Shown here: positions 7,955 to 16,438 of the stretch, piece by piece
Layout of the letters: the number at the start of each line of letters is the position of its first letter
Position numbering within the stretch: the stretch's first letter is position 1
Assembly (NCBI GenBank): GCA_965246745.1
Contig: OZ251980.1
Span: 806,001 to 870,000, forward strand
Direction of reading: 5' to 3'
From: JANXMY01 sp965246745
Lineage (GTDB): Bacteria; Armatimonadota; Armatimonadia; Armatimonadales; Capsulimonadaceae
DNA: 64,000 bases
Notes under the pieces: model-generated
Seen by the model: only the letters and a program-made list of their open reading frames with translations
Told to the model about the DNA's origin: nothing
Databases searched by the model: none
Made by a program: the position numbers and the translations under genes

Positions 7955-9339
7955 AGGCGGGCCAGCGCCGCCGTTCGGGTGAAAACACGCGGGCGGCGGG
8001 ACGCGGAGCGGCGATACGCCGACGGCACAAGCTGCCCCAGCGCATGCTCGTAGCGGTCGCGGCGGCCATACACCACAATCATGTTGGTCAGCTTTCGGCC
8101 CGGCTTTGCCAGGGTCGCGCCGTTGTAGTAAAATCCGGTGCTCGTGCCGGCGTCTAAATTCATCGCGTCAGCCGCGCCCAGCGTCTGCATGACCCGCGCC
8201 AGCTTGCCCAGCCCAATCGGCGAATGGGTCATCACAAAAAACAGCGTGTTGCCGTGCGTGATCCCGACCGCGATCCGCGAGTTCGGGGCCAGCATGTGCT
8301 TGTCGCGGAACCGCTCGGCGCGAGGGTCGAGCGCAACCCGCCCGTCATGGAGCAGGCGCGGGCCGCAGGCGACGACAAAGTCATACGGACTCCAATCGTG
8401 GTGCCGCCCCCATTGACAGGTCACCATCGCGGCGTGGTTCTCGGGCGTGATGCACAGCGCCGTGCCCATGCCGCCGAAATGGATCAAATTGCCGTCAATC
8501 ACAATGTCCCCGACCGGCTGCAAGTCGCCGAGCGAAAAAAATGTCCCGGTGACGGCGACATTCGGCTGAGCGCGGCTGATCATCTGCCGAAACGGCTCGG
8601 CGGTGCCGTTGCCCTGCGCGGCCATGACCGCCGAGACTTTGACATCGGGGTCGTTCAAATTCACCGAAATCACTTTGACGGGCACTCCCGCCGCGCCGGT
8701 CTGCCAGAAGCGCAGGCTTTTGCCCCCGCTGCCGTCGCCGTGCAGCGCTTCCCACCGGGCGCGTCCCGCCGCCACCCGCGCGGCATGCAGCCGGCGGGCG
8801 TTTTCGGTGCGGGCGCGGGCCGCCGCCAGAACCTTCTGCCGGTGCAGCGCGGCGATTTCGCGCCGCCGGTCGGCCCAGGCCGCCGCAATCTCGGCCTGCC
8901 GCGCCAGATTTTGCTTGTGCTTTAAAGCCCGCTCGGCGCTCTGCGCCTGCGCGGCTGCAAGCGCCGCCAGGTGCCGGGCACGCGCCGCCAAGACATGAGA
9001 CGCCGAGACGCGGGCCGCCGACGGCCGCTTCGGCACAGATGCAGTGGCATGAGCGGCGCGGGCCGGGCGATGCGCCGCCCTGGCAGCGACTTTGGCGTCG
9101 TGCAGGCGCTGCCACTTTTTTTCGTGATGCTTTTCGGCGACCCGCGCGGCGTGCGGCAGGGAGCGCAGCTTGGCGAGGTGCATCCGCCAGGCTTTTTTTT
9201 GTTTGGCGGCGAGGCGTATTCGGTGCGCGGCGGCGGCCTGCGCGGCGGCGGACGGGCGGGCGTGATGCTTGGCGGCGCACACGGGGGCGGCCGCCAGCAA
9301 AGCAAGGGCGGTCAGCGGCAAAAGGAGTAAAAAACGCAT
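7951..9339 (-). CDS. Exported phosphodiester glycosidase-like (NAGPA/DUF2233) protein with a long Ala/Arg-rich coiled region
   Basis: About 462 aa from the ATG at 9337-9339 (an AGGA lies 11 nt upstream); a GTG six codons earlier is possible. Residues 1-25 are a signal peptide (LLLLPLTALALLAAAPVCA). Residues of about 30-200 are an extremely Ala/Arg/His/Lys-rich heptad-like stretch suggesting a coiled coil or a polyanion-binding arm. The C-terminal half matches the NAGPA fold: VTGTFFSLGDLQPVGDIVIDG, then ACGPRLL, IAVGITHG and AMNLDAGTSTG. Relatives act on exopolysaccharide or phosphodiester-linked sugars in the periplasm. Coupled to alr by a 4-bp overlap, which hints at a cell-envelope role. 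Confidence 0.75.
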   Translation of the reverse strand: MRFLLLLPLTALALLAAAPVCAAKHHARPSAAAQAAAAHRIRLAAKQKKAWRMHLAKLRSLPHAARVAEKHHEKKWQRLHDAKVAARAAHRPARAAHATASVPKRPSAARVSASHVLAARARHLAALAAAQAQSAERALKHKQNLARQAEIAAAWADRRREIAALHRQKVLAAARARTENARRLHAARVAAGRARWEALHGDGSGGKSLRFWQTGAAGVPVKVISVNLNDPDVKVSAVMAAQGNGTAEPFRQMISRAQPNVAVTGTFFSLGDLQPVGDIVIDGNLIHFGGMGTALCITPENHAAMVTCQWGRHHDWSPYDFVVACGPRLLHDGRVALDPRAERFRDKHMLAPNSRIAVGITHGNTLFFVMTHSPIGLGKLARVMQTLGAADAMNLDAGTSTGFYYNGATLAKPGRKLTNMIVVYGRRDRYEHALGQLVPSAYRRSASRRPRVFTRTAALARL

Positions 9340-9462
9340 CAAGAAAATTGTCCTCACGGGCGGCGGGATGAAACGCGAAAAGAAACAAGAATACGCTATC
9401 TTAACACACGAACGGGGTCAGCGTCAAGGCGAACATCCCCGGCGCTCTTCAACAACAAGCAA

Positions 9463-9494
9463 AGTCGGCCCAGGATTGAAATCTCGGGCCGACT
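9463..9494 (-). terminator. Hairpin between the DUF6785-like gene and the NAGPA-like gene
   Basis: Stem AGTCGGCCC with its complement (9 bp) around a 14-nt loop, followed on the minus strand by a T-rich TTGCTTGTTGTT. It lies 22 bp past the DUF6785-like stop. Its loop contains CCAGGATTGAAATC, which recurs in inverted form inside the hairpin at 19670-19689. Confidence 0.6.
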
Positions 9495-9515
9495 CTGCTG
9501 AAGATAAATCTCGAC

Positions 9516-11498
9516 TTAAATATAAATTTTGTACGTCGCCACGCCCATAATCGGGCCGACAATCGCCCACAGCGCCCCCATTGTGTAGTCGCCCAGAATC
9601 AAGCCGAGAAAAAACGGCACGGCGCGGCGGTGCAGGCCGATCCCGCCGTAGCGGATAATCAAAAACTTCAGCAGCCAAGCCAGGAAAATCGGCAGCCAGA
9701 AGTACTCCATCGCATACGACAACGCCAGCGCGTAGCCCGCCGGGTGGAACGGCCACCAAACAAAATTGACCCGCATCAAAGACAGCGCCACCGTCAGCGC
9801 CAGCCCGCCGACAATGTAATACAGCCCGGTCGAAGCCGGCGGCACCGGCTGCGTCAGCCAGCCCGCCAGCCGGCCGTAGCTTTCCGCGCCGACCCACGCT
9901 TTGAATCCCGGCGCTTTCCCCTCGCCGCCGTAGGCATACAAAACATGCAGGTGCGCCCAGTCGGTCGCCAGCAGGCTGACAAGGGAGGCGAAGGCGAGCA
10001 CGCCGCACAAGCCGCCGATCCCGACCGACGGCTTGCCGTCCAGCATTTTAAACGCTTCCAGTTGATTGGGCATCGGATGGTTGCGGTAGCCCCGGTTGAA
10101 CCAGTACAGCGTGGACAGCAGCGTCAAATCATGCGCCCCCAGCGTCCGCGACCCGAACAGCGTAATCAGCACCTGAATCGGGTTGACCCAGACAATCTCA
10201 TGCGGCGCTCCGAACTCCGCCCGAACCCGCGTGATGACAAAGCCCAGCAGAAACACCACAAAAAAGAACAGCGCGGCGATCCAGCCGGTGAGGCCGATCA
10301 CTTCCGAAAACGCGGCCAGCAGCAAAGCGCCCAGCAGCAGGCCGGCCAGCGCCGCTTGATACCGCCGCGCTTCCGCCGGATCGTCCGACCCCGCCCCGAG
10401 CCGCACCGAGCGGAATACCTGCCGCCAGGGTCCGCGCCCGGCATACAGCAGCATCATCCCGAGGCCGAGCCACGCCCCGGTCGCCTGCTCGCCGAAATAC
10501 GGAAACGTGCTGGTCTGCGAAGTGTTCTGCACCGCGTCCCAGCCGTACACATTGCCGACAATCCGAAACACGCGGGCGGCGACATAAAAGAACCAGCAGG
10601 AAAACGACAAATCGAGCGGCATAAAGTAGCCGAGACCGACCGCAAACGGATAAAACGACGAAAAGGTCCCGCCGATGGCGTACCACGGGCGGGTCGTGAG
10701 CAGCGCATTGAGGCTGAACAGCTTGACGGGGAACTCCGGCACCGACGGAATCAGCGTGTGGAGGCCGTTGCCGAACGACACCGAGAACGCCAGCCCGAAG
10801 CCGGCCCACATCACCGGGTTCTTGAAAAAGCTTGTTCCGGCGGCGTCCGCCGTCATCGCCAGCGGAAGCTGCACAATCGGAAACGTCAGCTTTTCGCTTT
10901 CAATCCACGCCCGCCGCACCAAGATGGTCAGGCACAGGTACATGCCCACCAGCGTCAGAAAAAAGAAGCCCCACACCAAAAGCGGCACAATCCAGGCCCG
11001 CAGGTAGACTTGCCCCGGCGGGCTGTAAATGCTGACATTGCCGTGGTTCATCGCCGTCAGCGCGTCTTTGTCGGTGATCACAAGGTACGACGGCAGGTAG
11101 GAGAAAAACAGCGACCGCCATTTGTTTTCGGGGGTTTCGTGCCAGAACGGGTAAGTGAACGCGCCGAACAAGTTTTGCAGCGTGTCGTGCCCGGCAAACG
11201 TGCAGGACACGACCAGCATCACATACAGCAGCAGCAATTCTTCCTGCTTCAGCGGGCGCGTCTTCGGCGCGGCCCGCCGCCAGGCTAAATTGAGCAACAC
11301 CAGCACGAACAGCATAAAGATCGGCGTGACAAACAGCGGCAGGCAGGTCCCGTCGAGCGTGTACCAGCGCACTTCAATCAAAATGGTCCAAAACACATTG
11401 ACGGGGATCAGCAAGAGGCCGAGCAGCAGCACCCGCCACAGCTTCAGCGGCTTCGCCGGCGCATCCGCCCCCGCCGCTAAAGGAGATTGAATTGTCAT
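9516..11498 (-). CDS. DUF6785-like large polytopic membrane protein
   Basis: About 660 aa from the ATG at 11496-11498; the open frame continues further upstream, but that part is Arg-rich and not membrane-like, so I use the internal start. I see some 14 to 16 hydrophobic segments spread over the whole length, with conserved-looking loops such as WIESEKLTFPIVQLP, GWDAVQNTSQTSTFPYFGEQ, RVRAEFGAPHEIVW and a FHPAGYALA segment near the end. This is the pattern of the DUF6785/DUF6784 (OPT-like) membrane proteins common in Armatimonadota and Planctomycetes. No transport substrate is established. It is divergent from the secretin gene. Confidence 0.7.
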   Translation of the reverse strand: MTIQSPLAAGADAPAKPLKLWRVLLLGLLLIPVNVFWTILIEVRWYTLDGTCLPLFVTPIFMLFVLVLLNLAWRRAAPKTRPLKQEELLLLYVMLVVSCTFAGHDTLQNLFGAFTYPFWHETPENKWRSLFFSYLPSYLVITDKDALTAMNHGNVSIYSPPGQVYLRAWIVPLLVWGFFFLTLVGMYLCLTILVRRAWIESEKLTFPIVQLPLAMTADAAGTSFFKNPVMWAGFGLAFSVSFGNGLHTLIPSVPEFPVKLFSLNALLTTRPWYAIGGTFSSFYPFAVGLGYFMPLDLSFSCWFFYVAARVFRIVGNVYGWDAVQNTSQTSTFPYFGEQATGAWLGLGMMLLYAGRGPWRQVFRSVRLGAGSDDPAEARRYQAALAGLLLGALLLAAFSEVIGLTGWIAALFFFVVFLLGFVITRVRAEFGAPHEIVWVNPIQVLITLFGSRTLGAHDLTLLSTLYWFNRGYRNHPMPNQLEAFKMLDGKPSVGIGGLCGVLAFASLVSLLATDWAHLHVLYAYGGEGKAPGFKAWVGAESYGRLAGWLTQPVPPASTGLYYIVGGLALTVALSLMRVNFVWWPFHPAGYALALSYAMEYFWLPIFLAWLLKFLIIRYGGIGLHRRAVPFFLGLILGDYTMGALWAIVGPIMGVATYKIYI

Positions 11499-11631
11499 AA
11501 CGGGGAAGTTCGCAACTTTCCGTCGTTTTTCCTGCCTGCCCACAATTTTTGCTGTGTTTCCACGAGCCGCCGGGTATAACGTCGAGAACAGCGCGGCGAA
11601 GCCTTCGCCGCCCGCAAAGGAGACCCGTTCC

Positions 11632-12858
11632 ATGCTCCGCTTTCCCCCTGCCCTGCTCGTCGCCCCCCTTCTTTTCGCCCCCCTTCTTTTCGCCCCAACT
11701 CCCGCGTCCGCACAGACTCCGGTTCCTGAGAAAATTATTACCCTCGACGTTTCCGGGGCCGATCTGCATGCGGTTGCCAATCTACTGGGGCGTCAATACA
11801 ATCTCGAAATTCTAGTGAGGGACAGCGAAACACCGTTTCACCCGATTTATGTCCATCTAAAAAATGCGTCGCTTGCCAAAGCGCTTCGCGCCATCGCATC
11901 TGCTGCCGGGGCGCAAGTTTCGTTGAACATGGACGGCGTTTACATCTTTGCGCCGGAGAGAACCGATCCGCCGGCACTGCCGGCAACGGTGCCGGCCAAG
12001 CCGCCCCGGCCTTTCAACCCGGTCCGGCCTTTCAACCCGGCCGAGCTGCGCTGGCACACAATTGGGCTGCAACACGCGAGTCCGAACGACATCCTTGCCT
12101 TGATGCACTGGACGAAAAAAAGCAATGCAGACGACCAGCCAAAGCTCCCGGAAGGAGTTGCACAGGTGCTGGCGCGGCCTGTCAACAACTCTCTGGTGGT
12201 CAGGGCCACAGAGAGCGGCTACTTAACGATAAGAAACATCACCAAGATTTTAGACATTGCGCCGGCGATTCGTCGAGTGACCCTCGATACGGCTTTTGTG
12301 TCGGCTTCGGTGGAAGACATTGACGCGCTGGGCATCAATTTTGACCTGCGGCCTCTTTCTGCACCGCCGCAGACATTTTTGGTCTTTGCACGGGGCGCGA
12401 CTGTCGCGCAGCTTTATCAAACGCTGACCCGGACGCGCGGAAAAGTGGTTTTGGCTGCGCCTGTCACTGTCGGTGACGGCTCGCCGGCATTAATCACTGT
12501 GGACAAAATAATCTTAACGGCGGGGGCGACGGAAGCAGTCGGCAGCGATGCCCTGCTCCCGCAGCTTACAGGATCGCTCCGGGTTCACGGAACGCTGACT
12601 TTGATGCCGCAGATTCAGCCTGACGGCACCGTGAGCCTGAGCCTTGTTCCGGCGGCAGGCGGCAGGCCCGAGCTGCTCTTCACGGTGCCGAGCGGGCGGC
12701 AGGCCGTGTTTCAAGCGGTTCTCTTAAAGAGGAGGACGGCAAGTCGCCCGCCGCCGGAGATTCCTCTTATCGGATGGTATTCAGGCCCGCTGAAGCCGGT
12801 GCCCGACACGCAGGAACTGCTGATTTTTGTCACGGCGACCCTCGAAGCGCCGAAGTGA
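11632..12858 (+). CDS. Small secretin-like outer-membrane protein (STN/secretin domains)
   Basis: 408 aa from the ATG at 11632, preceded by AAAGGAG. Signal peptide over residues 1-27 with cleavage near ASA-QTP. An STN/secretin N-terminal domain (about 35-105: LDVSGADLHAVANLLG, then LAKALRAIASAAGAQV) is followed by a NolW-like N domain (about 130-205: ANDILALMH-type segment and the NNSLVVRATESGYLTI strand). The C-terminal part has the end-of-secretin signature EIPLIGWY... and TQELLIFVTATL. Secretins form outer-membrane gates for type II secretion or type IV pili; at 408 aa and without neighbouring pilus or T2SS genes, this one is a compact orphan whose partner is unknown. Confidence 0.75.
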   Translation: MLRFPPALLVAPLLFAPLLFAPTPASAQTPVPEKIITLDVSGADLHAVANLLGRQYNLEILVRDSETPFHPIYVHLKNASLAKALRAIASAAGAQVSLNMDGVYIFAPERTDPPALPATVPAKPPRPFNPVRPFNPAELRWHTIGLQHASPNDILALMHWTKKSNADDQPKLPEGVAQVLARPVNNSLVVRATESGYLTIRNITKILDIAPAIRRVTLDTAFVSASVEDIDALGINFDLRPLSAPPQTFLVFARGATVAQLYQTLTRTRGKVVLAAPVTVGDGSPALITVDKIILTAGATEAVGSDALLPQLTGSLRVHGTLTLMPQIQPDGTVSLSLVPAAGGRPELLFTVPSGRQAVFQAVLLKRRTASRPPPEIPLIGWYSGPLKPVPDTQELLIFVTATLEAPK

Positions 12859-12912
12859 ATGCGGGTAACATAGGAAAGAGCTTATAAGAGAAATTGTGAG
12901 TAAAAACAAACA

Positions 12913-13782
12913 ATGACGATGCTGACAACGCGGACCGGCGGGTTTACGATTGGGTTTCGGCGAGGCGGCGGAGCCTGGCAGCGCGACGTGCCGAGCCTGG
13001 TGGAATGGGCCAAAAAGCATGGGTTTGGGGCGCTCGATCTCGGGCGCGGCAACACGCCCGACGCGGCGGCGGTGCGGGACGCCGGGCTGAAGCTCGGGTC
13101 GGTAGACCTCGGCGGGGGCGGCGGGCTGATTGCGGTGGACAGCGGCAGGCGGGCGGCGGCGCAGGAACAGTGCCGGGAGTACATCGCCGAATGCGGCCCG
13201 CAGAACTTTTTCGCCGTGATGGTGCCGGAAGACGCCGGACGGACGCGGCGGGAAAACTTCGGCTTTATGGCCGAGTCGCTGAACGCGATCTCCGGGGCGC
13301 TGGAGGCCGCCGGGGGCCGGCTGGTGATTGAAGGCTGGCCGGGGCCGGGGGCGCTGTGCTGCACCCCGGAAAGCTGCCGGGCGGCCTTCCGCGAGTGCCC
13401 GTCGCCGGCCCTCGGGCTGAACTACGACCCGTCGCACCTGCTTCGCATGGGGATTGATCCGGTGCGGTTCCTGAATGAGTTTGTGCTTCGCGTCGGACAT
13501 GTTCACGGCAAAGACACGCTGATTTTGGCGGATGACCTTTACGAATACGGCACCGAGCAGCCGGCGACGTTTAAGAACAACCCGTTCTACGGCGCGTCCG
13601 CCTGGCGGTATGTCATCCCCGGCCACGGCGGCACGCCCTGGCCGGAAGTCTGCCGGATTTTGGCGGCGGCGGGGTACGCCGGAGTGATCTCGATTGAGCT
13701 GGAGGACGCCGACTACCACGGCAGCGATGCGCTCGAGCAGCAGGGCCTTCTCGACGGTGCCGCGTTTCTGGCGACCTGCTGA
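12913..13782 (+). CDS. Sugar phosphate isomerase/epimerase-like TIM barrel (AP endonuclease 2 family)
   Basis: 289 aa. Residues consistent with the metal site of the xylose-isomerase-like TIM barrel are visible: VIEGWPGPG (Glu near 143), NYDPSHLLRMG (Asp/His near 175-178), HVHGKDT (His near 199) and the C-terminal SIELEDADYHG. The inserted FKNNPFYGASAWRYVIPGHGG region resembles plant-debris sugar-metabolism members of this family in soil bacteria. Reaction and substrate are unknown. The ribosome binding site is poor. It stands alone, convergent with the VWA gene. Confidence 0.8.
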   Translation: MTMLTTRTGGFTIGFRRGGGAWQRDVPSLVEWAKKHGFGALDLGRGNTPDAAAVRDAGLKLGSVDLGGGGGLIAVDSGRRAAAQEQCREYIAECGPQNFFAVMVPEDAGRTRRENFGFMAESLNAISGALEAAGGRLVIEGWPGPGALCCTPESCRAAFRECPSPALGLNYDPSHLLRMGIDPVRFLNEFVLRVGHVHGKDTLILADDLYEYGTEQPATFKNNPFYGASAWRYVIPGHGGTPWPEVCRILAAAGYAGVISIELEDADYHGSDALEQQGLLDGAAFLATC

Positions 13783-13817
13783 CCGGCCCTGGCCCCCGCT
13801 CGCCTGCGCTGCCACGC

Positions 13818-15719
13818 TTAAATACGCTTGTGGAAGACAAACCATTCCACCAGCAGCAGCCCGAGGGCAATCGCGGCCAAAGTCGGCCAAAGGTCGGTTT
13901 TCTGGCGGCGCGACAGCGACCCGTGCGCGGGGGCGGGCATGGGAGCGCCGCGATGCGTGAGAACCGGCGGGTTCTGCACGGCAAGGCGGCTTTCGTCGGC
14001 GCTGTCCACATTGACCGCGAACGGGTAATCGGCCCCGGCGGCCTGGGCATGGTACACCCCGGCTTGGCGCGTGTCGTCAATCAGCACGACGCCCCCGGTG
14101 GGCGGGGCGGTGACGGCGGTTTTGCTGCCGTCGGGCCGGACCACCGAGAGCGACGTTTGGCCCGGCGGGACGCCGACCGACGCGACTCCCCCGGTCGGAG
14201 TTTCCGGCTGGGATGCGCCGAGGCCGCCGGCGGCGGTGAGCCAGCGGACAGCATTGGTCAGAAAGATCGGAAACGAGACCCGCAGCGGCCAGTCCGAATC
14301 GCTGAGCACAAACGACACGGCGACAATCCGCGTGCCGTCGTGCTCGCCGGCGGCGATCAGCGGCCCGGAGTCGGCATCCGCGAGGCTCTGGCCCCAGCTT
14401 TGGGTCTGCGTTCGCAGCGCGGTCCGCAGGTGCAGCCCTTCCAGGTCCACAAAACGCATCACCGGGTGGGTCCGGGCCTCGTCAATGTAGGTCGGGGTGT
14501 CGGCGCTGCCGCTGGAAGTCGCAGGCATCTGCGGGCTGGACGCGCCGAACACCAAATAATTGCCCGGCGGCAGGGGCTTTGCGGGGAGTGCGCCGTCAAA
14601 GACGACCATGCCGTAGCCTGCGCCGTTTTTGCCGACTGCGGTGAACTCGGCGGGCGTGCATTCTTCCAGCACGACATCCGGGTCCAAATTGAGGCCGCGC
14701 TCCAGAAACAAATTGCCGTCGGTCACCAGCAGGACGCGGCGGGGACGCGGCGGGGCCAGCACCAGCGATGCCTGGTTGTCGGCGGCAAGGTCGTCTTTCA
14801 CATCGTCCAGCCGCGCGGTAATCACCCCGCCGCCCGTCAGAAGCGGACTGCTGAATGTTTCCGTCTGCACGTTATTTGTAAGAGTGAGGGCGCGGGCGTC
14901 TATCAGCCGGCCGTCTTTCAGCAGCGACAGCGTGCCGCCCGAGTGCGCCCGGCCGCCCAGGTTTTGCACTTCGGCAAACACTTCATCGGTCCCCGTCTGC
15001 GGATTGCGCCGGCCGTCGAGCCGGGTGATCGCCAGGTTGTCCGGCGACGCCGTGCCGAGGGGGGTGAGCGCGACTTCGGTGCCGCCGAGCGGAATGGCCG
15101 CCAGCTTCCGCAGGTCTTCCGCAGAGTACGCGCCGTCGGAAAACACGCGAATCTCGGCCCCTGACCGGGTGCCGACCAAAGACTGCGCGAGGGTCAGCGC
15201 CGCCGGCATGTCGGCCGCCGTGTCGGTCGGCTGGGCGGCGTCAATCGCCGCCTGCAAACGGCCGCCGTCGCCGGTGAAGCCTGAAACCAGCGACGACGGC
15301 TTGGACGACGCCGAAAGCACCGTTGCGACATCGCCGCCGCGCATCTGCCGGGCGACAAACTCGGCGGCGGCGGCTTTCGCCGCCGCCAGCCGGGTCGGGC
15401 GCACATCGGTCGCATTCATCGAGGCTGACGTATCGAGAACAATCACAATCGTATGGCCGGACAGCCCTGCGCCGTAGACATAGGGCCGGGTCAGCGCAAA
15501 AACCAGCAGGGCGGCGGCGAGAAGCTGAAGCAGCAGCAGCACAGACCGCCGCAGCTTTTGGATCGGCGCGTTCGCCTGCGTTTCCTGCAAAAGCGAATTC
15601 CACAGGAACAGCGACGACACGGTGACTTCTTGGCGCTTGAGCCGCAGCATCCACAGCGCGACAATGCCGCCGAGCAGGGGCACGGCCCATAAAAAGTTAA
15701 AGGGATTCAGCAAATTCAT
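13818..15719 (-). CDS. VWA-domain membrane protein (BatA/BatB-like)
   Basis: 633 aa from the ATG at 15717-15719. It starts with the typical BatA N-terminus: a membrane helix at about 8-26, the conserved LKRQEVTVSSLFLW element, and a second helix at about 60-77. The VWA domain begins with the MIDAS motif DTSAS at 96-100. A large extracytoplasmic beta-rich part follows, and a single membrane helix (LAAIALGLLLVEWFVF) ends the protein. Such proteins are linked to aerotolerance or MoxR-type chaperone systems, but no MoxR gene is nearby. Divergent from upp with an 18-bp gap. Confidence 0.8.
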   Translation of the reverse strand: MNLLNPFNFLWAVPLLGGIVALWMLRLKRQEVTVSSLFLWNSLLQETQANAPIQKLRRSVLLLLQLLAAALLVFALTRPYVYGAGLSGHTIVIVLDTSASMNATDVRPTRLAAAKAAAAEFVARQMRGGDVATVLSASSKPSSLVSGFTGDGGRLQAAIDAAQPTDTAADMPAALTLAQSLVGTRSGAEIRVFSDGAYSAEDLRKLAAIPLGGTEVALTPLGTASPDNLAITRLDGRRNPQTGTDEVFAEVQNLGGRAHSGGTLSLLKDGRLIDARALTLTNNVQTETFSSPLLTGGGVITARLDDVKDDLAADNQASLVLAPPRPRRVLLVTDGNLFLERGLNLDPDVVLEECTPAEFTAVGKNGAGYGMVVFDGALPAKPLPPGNYLVFGASSPQMPATSSGSADTPTYIDEARTHPVMRFVDLEGLHLRTALRTQTQSWGQSLADADSGPLIAAGEHDGTRIVAVSFVLSDSDWPLRVSFPIFLTNAVRWLTAAGGLGASQPETPTGGVASVGVPPGQTSLSVVRPDGSKTAVTAPPTGGVVLIDDTRQAGVYHAQAAGADYPFAVNVDSADESRLAVQNPPVLTHRGAPMPAPAHGSLSRRQKTDLWPTLAAIALGLLLVEWFVFHKRI

Positions 15720-15728
15720 CGGGTAGTA

Positions 15729-15734
15729 TATAAT
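15729..15734 (+). promoter_or_regulatory. TATAAT box 3 nt before the upp start codon
   Basis: A perfect TATAAT ends three bases before the ATG at 15738, with no Shine-Dalgarno. The expected transcription start falls on or inside the start codon. The -35 is weak (TTCAGC at 17 nt spacing). Confidence 0.55.
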
Positions 15735-15737
15735 ACC

Positions 15738-16370
15738 ATGTCCGACCCCCTGAACATCACCACGCTGACGCATCCATTGGCCCGGCATTTTTTGACCCAT
15801 CTGCGCGACCAAACCACCAAGCCGTCGCTGTTCCGGCTGCTGTGCAAGCGCTTGACCGTCTTGCTCGCGATTGAAGCGACGCACTCTCTCGCGCTGACGA
15901 CACGCGCCATCGAGACGCCGCTGGAAGCGCTCGACAGCCCCGTGCTGGCCGACCCGCTGGTGGCGGTGCCGATCCTCCGCGCGGGCCTCGGCATGCTGGA
16001 CCCGATTGTGGAGTTTTTTCCCGATGTGGCGGTCGGCTACCTCGGGCTGGAGCGCGACCACGAAACCGCCGTCGCGGCTTCGTACTACGCCAAGCTGCCG
16101 CCGATGCGGGGGCGGACGACGCTGATTTTGGACCCGATGCTTGCTACCGGCGGCTCGGCGTCGCAGGCGATCACGACCGTCCGAGCCGTCGGCGCGGGCC
16201 GGATTTTGATGCTGTCGCTGGTCGCCGCCCCCGAAGGCGCGGCGCGTCTCAATGCCGACCACCCCGACGTGCCGATTTGGACGGCGGGCCTCGACCGTGA
16301 GCTGGACCCGCGCAAATACATCCTCCCCGGCCTCGGCGACTTCGGCGACCGGCTCTACGGCACCGAATAA
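15738..16370 (+). CDS. upp: Uracil phosphoribosyltransferase
   Basis: 210 aa, full length. Converts uracil and PRPP to UMP in pyrimidine salvage. Conserved family blocks are intact: VPILRAGLGMLDPI, the PRPP-binding LILDPMLATGGSA (about 131-143), and the uracil-specific C-terminal YILPGLGDFGDRLYGT. A cytosolic enzyme, presumably a homodimer or tetramer. The likely leaderless start at 15738 is only 18 bp from the divergent VWA gene, leaving no room for a conventional leader. Confidence 0.97.
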   Translation: MSDPLNITTLTHPLARHFLTHLRDQTTKPSLFRLLCKRLTVLLAIEATHSLALTTRAIETPLEALDSPVLADPLVAVPILRAGLGMLDPIVEFFPDVAVGYLGLERDHETAVAASYYAKLPPMRGRTTLILDPMLATGGSASQAITTVRAVGAGRILMLSLVAAPEGAARLNADHPDVPIWTAGLDRELDPRKYILPGLGDFGDRLYGTE

Positions 16371-16420
16371 CAGCGCGTTAATGACGCAATAACAGCGCGT
16401 TAATGACGCAATAACAGCGC
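16366..16420. repeat. 22-bp tandem repeat (2.5 copies) between upp and fic
   Basis: AATAACAGCGCGTTAATGACGC is present at 16366-16387 and 16388-16409, with a partial third copy to 16420. The first copy includes the upp stop codon, and the repeats supply the -35 region of the fic promoter. Confidence 0.95.
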
Positions 16421-16426
16421 TTGGGG

Positions 16427-16432
16427 TATAAT
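16427..16432 (+). promoter_or_regulatory. TATAAT box 6 nt before the fic GTG start
   Basis: Perfect TATAAT ending 6 nt before GTG at 16439; a start 7 nt downstream of the box is the G of that GTG. The candidate -35 (ATGACG, spacer 18) lies in the tandem repeat. Confidence 0.6.
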
Positions 16433-16438
16433 CGCTTT

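Noticed and set aside
9630..11288. 552-codon plus-strand frame opposite the DUF6785-like gene
   Set aside because: Arg/Gln/His-rich antisense shadow; the minus frame has regular membrane helices.
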